From assembly GCA_947625405.1 (NCBI GenBank), contig CANQOF010000004.1:62001-126000 (forward strand): 64,000 nucleotides of DNA, read 5' to 3'. The notes under the pieces were generated by a model. The model did not search any database, was not told the DNA's origin, and saw only the letters and a list, made by a program, of their open reading frames with translations. Source of the stretch: an uncultured Atopobiaceae bacterium. GTDB lineage: Bacteria > Actinomycetota > Coriobacteriia > Coriobacteriales > Atopobiaceae. This document shows, piece by piece, positions 24,480-32,769 of the stretch; within the stretch, counting starts at the first letter, position 1, and each line of letters opens with the position of its first letter. Both the position numbers and the translations under genes were made by a program.

Positions 24480-26135
24480 ATGACGAAGCACGTGTTCGTA
24501 ACCGGCGGCGTCGTTTCCTCTCTTGGCAAAGGCATCACCGCGGCAAGCCTCGGAAGGCTCCTCAAGAGCCGCGGCTACAAGGTGATGATGCAAAAGGCCG
24601 ATCCCTATCTAAACGTCGACCCCGGCACGATGAGCCCCTTGCAGCACGGCGAGGTCTTCGTCACGGAGGACGGCAAGGAAACCGACCTCGACCTCGGCCA
24701 CTACGAGCGTTTCGTCGACGAGAACCTCACGCGCGCCTCGAACTTCACTACCGGTCTCATCTACCAATCGCTCATCTCCCGCGAGCGCCAAGGCGACTTC
24801 CTCGGCGGCACGGTGCAGGTGGTGCCGCACGTGACGGGCGCCATCCGCGATCGCTTCCTGAGGATCGAGCAGCACACGAACGCCGACGTGGTGATCACCG
24901 AGCTCGGTGGCACGATCGGCGACATCGAGGGCCAACCCTTCGTGGAGGCCATGCGCCAGTTCAGGAACGAGAAGGCGCGCGGCGACGTGTGCTTCATCCA
25001 CGTGTCGCTCGTGCCCTACATGAGCGCGGCCCACGAGGTGAAGACGAAGCCCACGCAGCACTCCGTGAAGGAGCTCCGCGGCATGGGCATCCAGCCCGAC
25101 ATCATCGTCTGCCGCTCCGATCACGAGGTGGATGAGTCCATCCGCGCGAAGATCGGCATGTTCTGCGACGTGCCGGCCGATCGCGTCTTCGAGAACTGCG
25201 ACCTCCCGAGCATCTACGACGTGCCGCGCTACCTCGCGGAACAGGGCTTCGACATCAAGGTCTGCGAGTGCCTCGGGCTCGATCCTCGCGAGCTCGACCT
25301 CTCGGAATGGGACGCCTTCACCGACGCCATGCACGCGGCAAACGCGCTCGGCGACGTGACGCGCATCTCCGTGGTGGGCAAGTACACCCAGCTTCCCGAC
25401 GCCTACCTCTCCGTTATCGAGGCGCTCCACCATTCCGGCGTCTACTACGGTCGCCACGTGGAGATCGAGCTCGTGGATGGCGAAAACCTCACGCGCGACG
25501 ACGTGGAGGAGGTGCTCGGCACCTCCGACGGCATCCTCGTGCCCGGCGGCTTCGGCGTTCGCGGCCTTGAGGGGAAGATCCTCGCCGTCCAGCGCGCTCG
25601 CGAGCAGAAGGTGCCGTTCCTGGGCATCTGCCTCGGGCTCCAGGTGGCGGTGTGCGAGGTCGCGCGCCATACGGCGGGCATGGAGGGCGCGTCCTCCACG
25701 GAATTCGTTCCCGATTGCGCCTATCCCGTGATCGACCTCATGCCAGACCAAGAGGACATCACGGACAAAGGTGGCACGATGCGCCTCGGCGCGTGGCCCT
25801 GCAAGGTCCAGCCGGATACGCTCGCGCGCGAAGCCTACGGCACCGACCTCGTCTACGAGCGCCACCGCCATCGCTACGAGGTGAACAACGCCTTCCGCGA
25901 CCGCCTCGCCGAGGCGGGGCTCGTCTTCTCCGGCCTCTCGCCCGATGATCGCCTCGTCGAGATGGTCGAGCTCCCCGAGAGCGAGCATCCGTGGTTCGTG
26001 GCGAGCCAGTTCCATCCCGAGTTCAAGAGCCGGCCCACCAAGCCGCAGCCGCTCTTCCGCGAGTTCGTGCGGGCGGCGATCGCGCGCCACGAGGGCAAGC
26101 AGCGCCACGAGGTGGTGGCGCCGAGCGGGCGTTGA
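24480..26135 (+). CDS. pyrG: CTP synthase
   Basis: Glutamine-dependent CTP synthase of 551 residues. The N-terminal synthetase domain begins with HVFVTGGVVSSLGKGI and contains DPYLNVDPGTM and GGTIGDIEG. The C-terminal class I amidotransferase domain has its nucleophile Cys in LGICLGLQ and the His-Glu pair in QFHPEF. It converts UTP and glutamine to CTP. GGAGGCACGGG precedes the ATG. The C-terminal tail is slightly extended. Confidence 0.97.
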   Translation: MTKHVFVTGGVVSSLGKGITAASLGRLLKSRGYKVMMQKADPYLNVDPGTMSPLQHGEVFVTEDGKETDLDLGHYERFVDENLTRASNFTTGLIYQSLISRERQGDFLGGTVQVVPHVTGAIRDRFLRIEQHTNADVVITELGGTIGDIEGQPFVEAMRQFRNEKARGDVCFIHVSLVPYMSAAHEVKTKPTQHSVKELRGMGIQPDIIVCRSDHEVDESIRAKIGMFCDVPADRVFENCDLPSIYDVPRYLAEQGFDIKVCECLGLDPRELDLSEWDAFTDAMHAANALGDVTRISVVGKYTQLPDAYLSVIEALHHSGVYYGRHVEIELVDGENLTRDDVEEVLGTSDGILVPGGFGVRGLEGKILAVQRAREQKVPFLGICLGLQVAVCEVARHTAGMEGASSTEFVPDCAYPVIDLMPDQEDITDKGGTMRLGAWPCKVQPDTLAREAYGTDLVYERHRHRYEVNNAFRDRLAEAGLVFSGLSPDDRLVEMVELPESEHPWFVASQFHPEFKSRPTKPQPLFREFVRAAIARHEGKQRHEVVAPSGR

Positions 26136-26152
26136 GGCGTCCCGGAGCGAGC

Positions 26153-27085
26153 GTGGCCACCAAGCGCGAAGCGAAACCACGGCCCGAGAACGCGCTGGAA
26201 GACGCCCGCGTGGCCTATATCGACGCGCTCGCGGTCCAGGGCCGCTCCGACGCCACCTGCGCCGCCTACGATCGCGATCTCACGCGCTATCTCGATTGGC
26301 TCCTCGAGAGGGGAGTGAGCGAGCCCGAGGACCTCAGCCCGCGGCTCCTCGAGGCACACGCGGCCCATCTCCTCTCCACGGGCCTTGCGCCGAGCTCCAT
26401 CGATCGCGCCATCTCGGCGGTGAAGGGCTTCCAGCGCTTCCTCGTCTCGGAGGGCCTCGTCTTAGAGGTGGTGCCCTCGAGAATCGCGCCCATGAAGCGT
26501 CCGCAGTACCTTCCAAGCGTGCTGGCGATAGACGAGGCCCAACGCCTGCTCGACCAGCCTTGGCCGAAGACGCCCACGGGCCAGCGCGATCGCACGATCA
26601 TCTGGTGCCTCTACGAGCTCGGCCTTCGCGTGTCGGAGCTCTGCGGGCTCGATCTCCTCTCGTTCTTCGATGACGGCAACCTCGTGCTCGTGCGCGGAAA
26701 GGGCGACAAGGAGCGCGTGGTGCCCGTGCTCGCGAGCTTGAGGGCGCGCATCGACGACTACGTGGGCAACTGGCGAGGCGACCTCGCGAACCCCGGGAAA
26801 CCCACCGGCGCGCTCTTCCTGAACGTGCGCGGGGGACGCCTCACGCGCCAAGCCGTGCACGCGATCGTCGAGCGCGCGGGCCGCATGGTGGGCATCGAGG
26901 GGCTCCATCCCCACACGCTTCGCCATTCCTTCGCGACGCACCTCATCGAAGGGGGAGCGGACCTCAGGAGCGTGCAGGAGCTCCTCGGCCATGCCGACAT
27001 CGCCACCACGCAGCGCTACACGCACCTCGACCTCGCGCACCTTGCCGAGGAGTACTACACGAGCCATCCCCGCGCGCGGGCATAG
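26153..27085 (+). CDS. xerD: Tyrosine recombinase of the XerC/XerD type
   Basis: A 310-residue site-specific recombinase. The N-terminal SAM-like core-binding domain contains YIDALAVQGRSDATCAAYDRDLTRYLDWL. The catalytic domain has Arg in ELGLRVSELCGL, HxxR in HTLRHSFATH, the second His in LLGHADI, and the Tyr nucleophile in TTQRYTHLD. Length and chromosomal context point to a dimer-resolution XerD rather than a phage integrase. GTG 26153 (ATKREAKPRP) follows GGAG. Only one Xer gene lies in the window, so XerC versus XerD is not certain. Confidence 0.88.
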   Translation: MATKREAKPRPENALEDARVAYIDALAVQGRSDATCAAYDRDLTRYLDWLLERGVSEPEDLSPRLLEAHAAHLLSTGLAPSSIDRAISAVKGFQRFLVSEGLVLEVVPSRIAPMKRPQYLPSVLAIDEAQRLLDQPWPKTPTGQRDRTIIWCLYELGLRVSELCGLDLLSFFDDGNLVLVRGKGDKERVVPVLASLRARIDDYVGNWRGDLANPGKPTGALFLNVRGGRLTRQAVHAIVERAGRMVGIEGLHPHTLRHSFATHLIEGGADLRSVQELLGHADIATTQRYTHLDLAHLAEEYYTSHPRARA

Positions 27086-27226
27086 CGAGGCGCGCTTCAA
27101 TTCCACGTGGAAACGCGGCGCCTTCAAAGGGGCCTTCGCGTGCGGTTTGCGCGCGTATACGAGCCTGGCTTCCACCCCCCTCCCACCTTGAAACACCGCT
27201 GTCTGCCAGCGGAAAGACGCTCTGCG
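27086..27226 (+). other. Intergenic region after xerD, no gene seen
   Basis: This first half of a 298-base gap has no convincing reading frame, tRNA or strong hairpin with a T-tract. It contains a pyrimidine-rich stretch (CCACCCCCCTCCC) around 27173-27185. The MraZ boxes and mraZ promoter follow. Confidence 0.5.
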
Positions 27227-27283
27227 TGGGTCGTGATTCGCACCGTTTGACCGTTTAGTGGGAGGAGGTGGGTCGAAGTGTTG
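27227..27283 (+). promoter_or_regulatory. MraZ-binding repeats upstream of mraZ
   Basis: TGGGA at 27259, TGGGT at 27269 and a degenerate TGTTG at 27279 recur with an exact 10-base period; a further TGGGT lies at 27227. MraZ proteins bind TGGGN-N5 direct repeats of this kind upstream of their own operon. The last repeat overlaps the -35 box, so binding should block RNA polymerase and autoregulate the division cluster. Confidence 0.68.
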
Positions 27284-27309
27284 CGAAAGGGCCCGAGAAA
27301 ACCTACCAT
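27281..27309 (+). promoter_or_regulatory. Promoter of the mraZ division and cell-wall operon
   Basis: TTGCGA (27281-27286) and TACCAT (27304-27309) are separated by exactly 17 bases, giving a sigma-70-type promoter with transcription expected near 27316, about 68 bases before mraZ. It is one of the few promoters in the window with a recognisable -35 box. Confidence 0.6.
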
Positions 27310-27383
27310 GAGCACGCGTTGGGATCGGATTCTCGACCAACCCTGATGGCCGGCCATGTTCTTGAGGGAAGAGGAGGGGCGCC

Positions 27384-27815
27384 ATGCATCTCATGGGCAC
27401 CAAGCGCCACTCCGTCGACTCGAAGCTCCGGCTCAAGCTTCCCGCGGAGTTCCGCAGGGAGTTCGGCGATCAGGTGTGCCTCCTTCCAATGGGCGAGTCG
27501 CTCTACGGGTTCACTCCCGAGGAACACGCGAGCTTCGTGGAGGAGCGCTTTGGCGCGAACTTCAATCCCCGCAACCGCGCGCAAGAGGACCTGCGCCGTC
27601 TTCTCAACGCGACCACCGTCGAGTTGGACATCGACTCCGCGGGGCGGATCTCCCTCGGCAAAGTGCCCGAGGCCGCCCGCCCGTGGGTGAAGGCCAACAA
27701 GCCCGTGGTCGTGGTGGGAAACGAGCGCCGCTTCGAGATCTGGAACGAGGAGAGCTGGGCGAAGAAGGAGCAGGAAATGCAGGCTCAGCTCGAATCGCTC
27801 CTCTACGACGCGTAG
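27384..27815 (+). CDS. mraZ: Transcriptional regulator MraZ
   Basis: A 143-residue double-AbrB-fold DNA-binding protein that regulates the dcw cluster. It opens MHLMGTKRHSVDSKLRLKLPAEFR, which is the family start, with the repeat unit recurring as TTVELDIDSAGRISLGKVPEAAR. SD GAGGGGCG lies upstream. Matching TGGGN repeats lie in its own promoter region, which supports autoregulation. It is the first gene of the division cluster, as in most bacteria. Confidence 0.94.
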   Translation: MHLMGTKRHSVDSKLRLKLPAEFRREFGDQVCLLPMGESLYGFTPEEHASFVEERFGANFNPRNRAQEDLRRLLNATTVELDIDSAGRISLGKVPEAARPWVKANKPVVVVGNERRFEIWNEESWAKKEQEMQAQLESLLYDA

Positions 27816-27834
27816 GCCCTTCAGGGGACGCACC

Positions 27835-28833
27835 TTGACATCCGCATATCGGCACGTACCGGTCCTGCTCGATGAGGTGGGAGCGCTGCTTTCGCTCTCC
27901 CCGGGCCAGGTCTACGTCGACGGCACCCTCGGGGGGGCCGGCCATGCGAGCGCCCTCGCGCCCGCGCTCGGCAAAGACGGGCTCATCATCGGCATCGACC
28001 ACGATCCCGCGGCGCTTGCCGCTTCCGAGGTCGCGCTTGAGAAGGCCGCGCCCGAGGTGCCCAGGCTCCTCGTGCACGGTTCCTTCGCGGACCTCGATCG
28101 CATCTTGCTCGACGCGTGCGTGACGGGGGTGGACGCCGTCCTCTTGGACCTTGGCGTCTCATCACCCGAACTCGACGAGGCAGAGCGTGGGTTCTCCTAT
28201 AAGCGGGAGGCCCCTCTGGACATGCGCATGGATCCGGACACTCACACCAAAACCGCAGCTGAGGTCATCAACACCTATTCGCAACCCGACCTCGTCCGGA
28301 TCCTTGGCGCCTATGGCGAGGAGCGCCACGCCAGGGCCATCGCCGCCGCCATCGTGCGCGCGAGGGAGAGGGCGCCCATCGAGACGACGACGGAGCTCGC
28401 CGATCTCGTGCGCGCCGCGTATCCCGCGAGGGAGCGCGCAAGGCGCCATCCCGCGAGGAAGACGTTCCAAGCGCTGAGGATCGAGGTGAACGGGGAGCTC
28501 GAGGCGCTCGAAAGGGGCCTCGACGCCGCGCTCCGCTGGCTTTTGCCAGGCGGGGTGGTCGCGGTGATCTCCTACCACTCTCTTGAGGATCGCATCGTCA
28601 AGCACGCCTTCCAGGAGCTCTCCAAGGGATGCACCTGCCCTCCCGAGCTCGGGGTGTGCGTGTGCGGAAACGTGCCGATTGTGGATGTGCTCACCCCGCG
28701 GCCCATCACGCCGAGCGCGGCGGAGGTGGAGGCAAACCCCAGGGCTCGAAGCGCCAAGCTTAGGGCCGCCCGCAGGCGCGAGGGCGCCTCGCGGCAAGAC
28801 CAGAGGATCCACCCGCGAGCTCGCTCGCGGTAA
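27835..28833 (+). CDS. rsmH: 16S rRNA (cytosine-1402-N4)-methyltransferase
   Basis: RsmH (MraW), 332 residues, methylates C1402 of 16S rRNA using SAM. It starts at TTG 27835 (YRHVPVLLDEV), with GGGGAC upstream. Family blocks include YVDGTLGGAGHASAL, VLLDLGVSSPELDEAERGFSYKREAPLDMRM, and ISYHSLEDRIVKHAF followed by a Cys-containing stretch (GCTCPPELGVCVCG). The order mraZ-rsmH-ftsL-ftsI is the universal dcw beginning. Confidence 0.96.
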   Translation: MTSAYRHVPVLLDEVGALLSLSPGQVYVDGTLGGAGHASALAPALGKDGLIIGIDHDPAALAASEVALEKAAPEVPRLLVHGSFADLDRILLDACVTGVDAVLLDLGVSSPELDEAERGFSYKREAPLDMRMDPDTHTKTAAEVINTYSQPDLVRILGAYGEERHARAIAAAIVRARERAPIETTTELADLVRAAYPARERARRHPARKTFQALRIEVNGELEALERGLDAALRWLLPGGVVAVISYHSLEDRIVKHAFQELSKGCTCPPELGVCVCGNVPIVDVLTPRPITPSAAEVEANPRARSAKLRAARRREGASRQDQRIHPRARSR

Positions 28834-28886
28834 ACGCAGAAGAACGAACCAGAAACGCAGCTCAAACGCACCACCATCGCACCACG

Positions 28887-28914
28887 CTTCGAGCCCCCAT
28901 CCGGGGGCTCGAAG
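28887..28914 (+). other. Perfect hairpin between rsmH and ftsL
   Basis: CTTCGAGCCCCC (28887-28898) and GGGGGCTCGAAG (28903-28914) form a perfect 12-bp stem with an ATCC loop. There is no T-tract, so it is not a classic terminator. It ends about 8 bases before the ftsL ribosome-binding site AAGGAGG and could affect mRNA processing, stability or partial termination. Confidence 0.6.
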
Positions 28915-28931
28915 GCCACCAAGGAGGATCT

Positions 28932-29348
28932 ATGGCAGCCCACGGGCAAGCTCTTGCAGAGGAGCGCGCGTACGCGCCCTCGGAAGCTCCCGGCGCCCTA
29001 CCACGTCCCTCGTTCGAGCTCATCGAGGGTGAGGGGCTCGATCGCCAAGCGCGAAGCTCCCTCGACCCCTCTTGGAAGCGCGCCTTCCACGTGTTCCTCG
29101 TCGTGCTCGCCGTCATCTCGGCGCTCGCGGTGGCGCGCGTGCAGCTCACCGTGCAGTGCGTGGAGGCCCTCTCCGAAAACGCCCAACTCCAGGCCGAGGT
29201 CGCCGATGCGCGCGAGCAAGTCCAATCCCTCGCCGTGGAGAGCAGCACCCTCTCCTCCCTCGAGCGCATCGAGCGCATCGCCACGCAAAACCTCGGGATG
29301 GTCTACGTGGGCACGGGCCAGCCGCTCGCGGGGCCCGAGGAAGGCTAG
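28932..29348 (+). CDS. ftsL: FtsL-like division protein
   Basis: A 138-residue single-pass membrane protein. A cytoplasmic N-terminus of about 50 residues, rich in Ala, Pro and Glu, is followed by a membrane helix (FHVFLVVLAVISALAVARVQL) and a short leucine-zipper-like coiled coil (ALSENAQLQAEVADAREQVQSL). It ends ERIATQNLGMVY, which resembles the conserved FtsL C-terminus. Position between rsmH and ftsI supports FtsL, which would bind DivIC/FtsB outside the membrane. AAGGAGG precedes the ATG. Confidence 0.82.
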   Translation: MAAHGQALAEERAYAPSEAPGALPRPSFELIEGEGLDRQARSSLDPSWKRAFHVFLVVLAVISALAVARVQLTVQCVEALSENAQLQAEVADAREQVQSLAVESSTLSSLERIERIATQNLGMVYVGTGQPLAGPEEG

Positions 29349-29354
29349 GCTCCG

Positions 29355-31319
29355 GTGGCTCGCCGCCATACCTCGCGTCCAAGCGCTTCGCGCCAGCCGC
29401 GCGCGAAGCGATCCTCGTTCGACGAAAGCCAAGATAAGGAGCTTTCGCGTGGCATCGTCTTCCTCGCGAAGGTCGCGCTCGCGCTCGTGGCCATCCTGGG
29501 CTTTCGCCTCGTGCAGCTGCAGGTGGTGCAGGCGGGCGAGCTCTCGAGCATGGCCACCGAGCGCGCCACGAACCAAGTGACGCTCTCGGCGCGACGCGGC
29601 ACGATCTACGATCGCAACGGCAACGTCCTCGCGGCGAGCGAGAAATGCTCGACGCTCTACTGCAACCCCACGGAAATCGAAAACGAGGCCCAGGTGGCCC
29701 GCATCCTCGCCGCCTATCTCGGAGGGAAGCCGGGCGACTACCATCAGAGCCTCTCGGCCGAGACCACGTTCTCCTACGTGGCGCGGCGCGTCGACAGCGC
29801 CACCGCGCAGGAGATCCTCGAATCGCTCGCGAACGCCGGCCAGACCGGCGTCTACGAGCTTCCCGACGTGCGTCGCACGTATCCCATGGGCGAGGTGGCG
29901 GGCCAGATCCTCGGGCTCGTGGGTGACGATGGCCATGGCCTCACCGGCCTCGAGTACTACTACGACAGCGTGCTCTCGGGCACCGACGGCTATCGCTCCA
30001 TGGAGGTGGGAAACGGCGGCACGCCGGTTGCGGGAGGCGCCTACACCGAGGTGCCCGCGGTCGACGGCCAGGACATCGTGATCTCCATCGACGTCGAGGT
30101 GCAGAAAGCCGCCGAGGAGGAAATCGCCAACGCGCCCGAGCAATACGGCGCCAAGGGGGCCATGGCGTGCATCATGGATCCCGATACCGGCGAGATCCTC
30201 GCGATGTGCTGGTCGCCCCTCATGCCCGCGGGCGACACGACCCAGGCGACCGCCGAGGCCACGACCCCGCAGATGATCGCGCTCAGCTATGAGCCGGGCT
30301 CGGTTTCGAAGGTGCTCACCGCCGCCATCGGCCTCGAGACGGGCGCCTTCACCACCGAGACGGTGTGGGACGTCCCGCCGATGCTTCCCTCGGGCGACGA
30401 CATGGTCTCCGATGACGACGGGCGCGAGTATTCGATGTCGATGGACCCCAACGAGATCCTTCGGCGCTCCTCCAACGTGGGCGCCATGACGGAAGGGCAG
30501 GCCATCGGCGAAGAGGCGCTCTCCCATGGCCTTGCCGCCTTCGGGATCGGCGAGCCCACGGGCATCGACTTCCCGGGAGAGACCACGGGCATCGTGCGCG
30601 CGGTGGAGGATTGGGATGCCACCACGCTGAACTCCATGTCCTTCGGGCAGGCCTACTCCGTGCCGCCCATCCAGGTGATGCGCGCGGTCGCCTCCATCGG
30701 AAACCACGGCGTGCTCGTGACCCCGCACTTCCTCGTGCAGAAGGGAAGCGAGCGCGTGGAGTGGCCCCAGGGCGAGCGAGCCGTCACCCCCAAGACCGCC
30801 ACCGCGGTGGCGCAGATGATGCGAAGCGTCGTCGACGAGGGCACCGCCACCGGCGCACAGGTGCCGGGCTTTTCGATAGGAGGAAAGACCGGCACGGCCC
30901 AAAAGGCCGACACGGAGCACGGCGGCTACCTCAAAAACGAGGTCTTCTCTTCCTTCGTGGGCTTCGCGGGCATCCCGAACGCCGGGGTCGTGTGCTATGT
31001 GGGCGTGGATGGCGGCATGCTCCACGGCGGTGAATCCTGCGCGCCGATCTTCGCCAACCTCATGCAACGCGCCACGCGCGATCTCGCCCTCACGCCGGAT
31101 CGTCCGGACGAGGTGAGCTACGACGCGATCCCCCAAACCGTGAACGTGGACGACTACGCGGTCGAGACGGGGGCGCACGACGGCTCCGGGGACGAGGACC
31201 AAAGCGACGAGGTCGTACTCGACGAAAAGGTCGATGAGGGACCCTATGACGAGGAACCCTACGTCGGGGATTACTCGGACGAGGGCTACGACGAAACCCC
31301 AAACGAGGGGAGTTGGTGA
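29355..31319 (+). CDS. ftsI: Septal peptidoglycan transpeptidase FtsI (PBP3 type)
   Basis: Class B penicillin-binding protein of 654 residues from GTG 29355. Basic cytoplasmic N-terminus, one membrane helix (about 34-53), pedestal domain starting RRGTIYDRNG, then the transpeptidase domain. Active-site motifs are SVSK (about 316), SSN (about 371) and KTGTA (about 510). No PASTA domains are visible. The last 40 residues are very acidic (Asp/Glu/Tyr/Gly) and extracytoplasmic. FtsW is encoded downstream in the same cluster and is its expected partner. Confidence 0.95.
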   Translation: MARRHTSRPSASRQPRAKRSSFDESQDKELSRGIVFLAKVALALVAILGFRLVQLQVVQAGELSSMATERATNQVTLSARRGTIYDRNGNVLAASEKCSTLYCNPTEIENEAQVARILAAYLGGKPGDYHQSLSAETTFSYVARRVDSATAQEILESLANAGQTGVYELPDVRRTYPMGEVAGQILGLVGDDGHGLTGLEYYYDSVLSGTDGYRSMEVGNGGTPVAGGAYTEVPAVDGQDIVISIDVEVQKAAEEEIANAPEQYGAKGAMACIMDPDTGEILAMCWSPLMPAGDTTQATAEATTPQMIALSYEPGSVSKVLTAAIGLETGAFTTETVWDVPPMLPSGDDMVSDDDGREYSMSMDPNEILRRSSNVGAMTEGQAIGEEALSHGLAAFGIGEPTGIDFPGETTGIVRAVEDWDATTLNSMSFGQAYSVPPIQVMRAVASIGNHGVLVTPHFLVQKGSERVEWPQGERAVTPKTATAVAQMMRSVVDEGTATGAQVPGFSIGGKTGTAQKADTEHGGYLKNEVFSSFVGFAGIPNAGVVCYVGVDGGMLHGGESCAPIFANLMQRATRDLALTPDRPDEVSYDAIPQTVNVDDYAVETGAHDGSGDEDQSDEVVLDEKVDEGPYDEEPYVGDYSDEGYDETPNEGSW

Positions 31320-32767
31320 TGTTCGAACTTCCCGCGGAGAAGGTGGCGGAGATCACGCGTGCCGAGCTCCTCTTCGGTGATTGCGCCCAGCTCGTGCGCG
31401 GCGTGGTCACCGATTCGCGCGAGGTCGAGCCCGGTGGCACCTACGTGGCCTTCAAGGGCGAGCGCGTGGACGGCAACGCCTTCGCGCAAAGCGCCATCGA
31501 GCGGGGAGCCCGCGCGGTCGTGCTCTCCGACGCGCCCACTGAGGAGCTCCTCGCGCTCGCCGAGGCGAGGGAGGCGTGCGTCTTTCGCGCCGCGGATGAC
31601 GATCCCACCGCGTTTCTCCTCGCGCTTGCCGGCGAGTGGCGCGCGCGCCACGACTGGCTCTGCGTGGGCATCACCGGCTCCGTGGGAAAGACGACGACCA
31701 AGGACCTCACCCTTGCCGCGCTCGAGGGGAGCTACGCGGTGCACGCGAACAAGGGGAATTTGAATTCCGTGATCGGCGTGCCGCTCACCATCCTCTCCGC
31801 TCCCGAAGGGACCCAAATCCTCGTGTGCGAGATGGGGATGAACCATCCCGGCGAGATCGAGCGCATCGCCACCTGCGCGCGTCCGCGGGTGGGCGTCATC
31901 ACCAACATCGGCACGAGCCACATCGGCTATCTCGGCTCTCGCGAGGCCATCGCCCGCGCGAAGGCGGAGATCTGCCCGGTGCTCGCCTCCTCTTCTCCTT
32001 CGAAGGTGGCGCCCGACGTCGAGCCGGCGCTCATCCTCGCCTCGGCGGACGATTTCACGGGCTACATCGAGGAGCGCTTCGCCTCCCCGCTCCATCTCGG
32101 GACGATCGAGGTGGGGGAGGGCGAGACGGATGCCCTTCGCGCCGAGGACGTGCGGCTCGACGAGGCGGGAAAGGCGAGCTTCACCGCCATTGCGGGAGCG
32201 GAGCGCGCGCACGTGGCGCTTTCCCTCACGGGCTCCCAGGCCGTGATCGATGCGCTCCTCGCGCTCGCGGTGGCGTATCGCCTGGACGTGCCCCTTGCGC
32301 GGGCGGCCGAGCGGATCGCTCACGTGAGCTCGGCTGACATGCGCGCAAGGGTGATCAAGGCCCCCGGAGGCTGGACCGTCATCGACGACACCTACAACGC
32401 GAGCCCCTCGTCGCTCGCCGCGGCGCTCGATACGCTTGCCGCCTACGACGCGCAGGGCAAGCGCGTGGCGGTCGTGGGCACGGTCGGCGAGCTCGGCGAC
32501 GAGGCGACGCACCTCCATGGACTCATGGGCGCGTACGTGGCGGCCGTGAAGCCCGATCTCGCGTGCTTCGTGGGCGGCGAAGACGCGGACACCATGGCCG
32601 AGGCGGCGTCGATCATGGGGCTCTCCCACGAGAAGGTGCTTCGCGCGAAGGACGCGCTCGAGGCCGCGGAGCTCGTCGTCGGCGCGCTGGAACCCGGCGA
32701 TCTCGTGCTCGTGAAGGCGTCCCGGGCGCTCGGACTCGAGCGGTTCAGTGAGGCGGCGACGAAGTAG
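31319..32767 (+). CDS. murF: UDP-MurNAc-tripeptide--D-Ala-D-Ala ligase
   Basis: Mur ligase of 482 residues that adds D-Ala-D-Ala. The P-loop is GITGSVGKTTTKD, the conserved NSVIGVPLTIL and MGMNHPGEI blocks follow, and VIDDTYNASPSSLAAAL is the MurF signature in the third domain. ATG 31319 touches the ftsI stop; GAGGGGAG is upstream. The murE gene that normally lies between ftsI and murF is absent here. Confidence 0.94.
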   Translation: MFELPAEKVAEITRAELLFGDCAQLVRGVVTDSREVEPGGTYVAFKGERVDGNAFAQSAIERGARAVVLSDAPTEELLALAEAREACVFRAADDDPTAFLLALAGEWRARHDWLCVGITGSVGKTTTKDLTLAALEGSYAVHANKGNLNSVIGVPLTILSAPEGTQILVCEMGMNHPGEIERIATCARPRVGVITNIGTSHIGYLGSREAIARAKAEICPVLASSSPSKVAPDVEPALILASADDFTGYIEERFASPLHLGTIEVGEGETDALRAEDVRLDEAGKASFTAIAGAERAHVALSLTGSQAVIDALLALAVAYRLDVPLARAAERIAHVSSADMRARVIKAPGGWTVIDDTYNASPSSLAAALDTLAAYDAQGKRVAVVGTVGELGDEATHLHGLMGAYVAAVKPDLACFVGGEDADTMAEAASIMGLSHEKVLRAKDALEAAELVVGALEPGDLVLVKASRALGLERFSEAATK

Positions 32768-32769
32768 CG

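Noticed and set aside
26153-27085. Tyrosine recombinase as sign of a mobile element
   Set aside because: No attachment repeats, phage or conjugation genes nearby; length and chromosomal context fit a housekeeping XerC/D protein.
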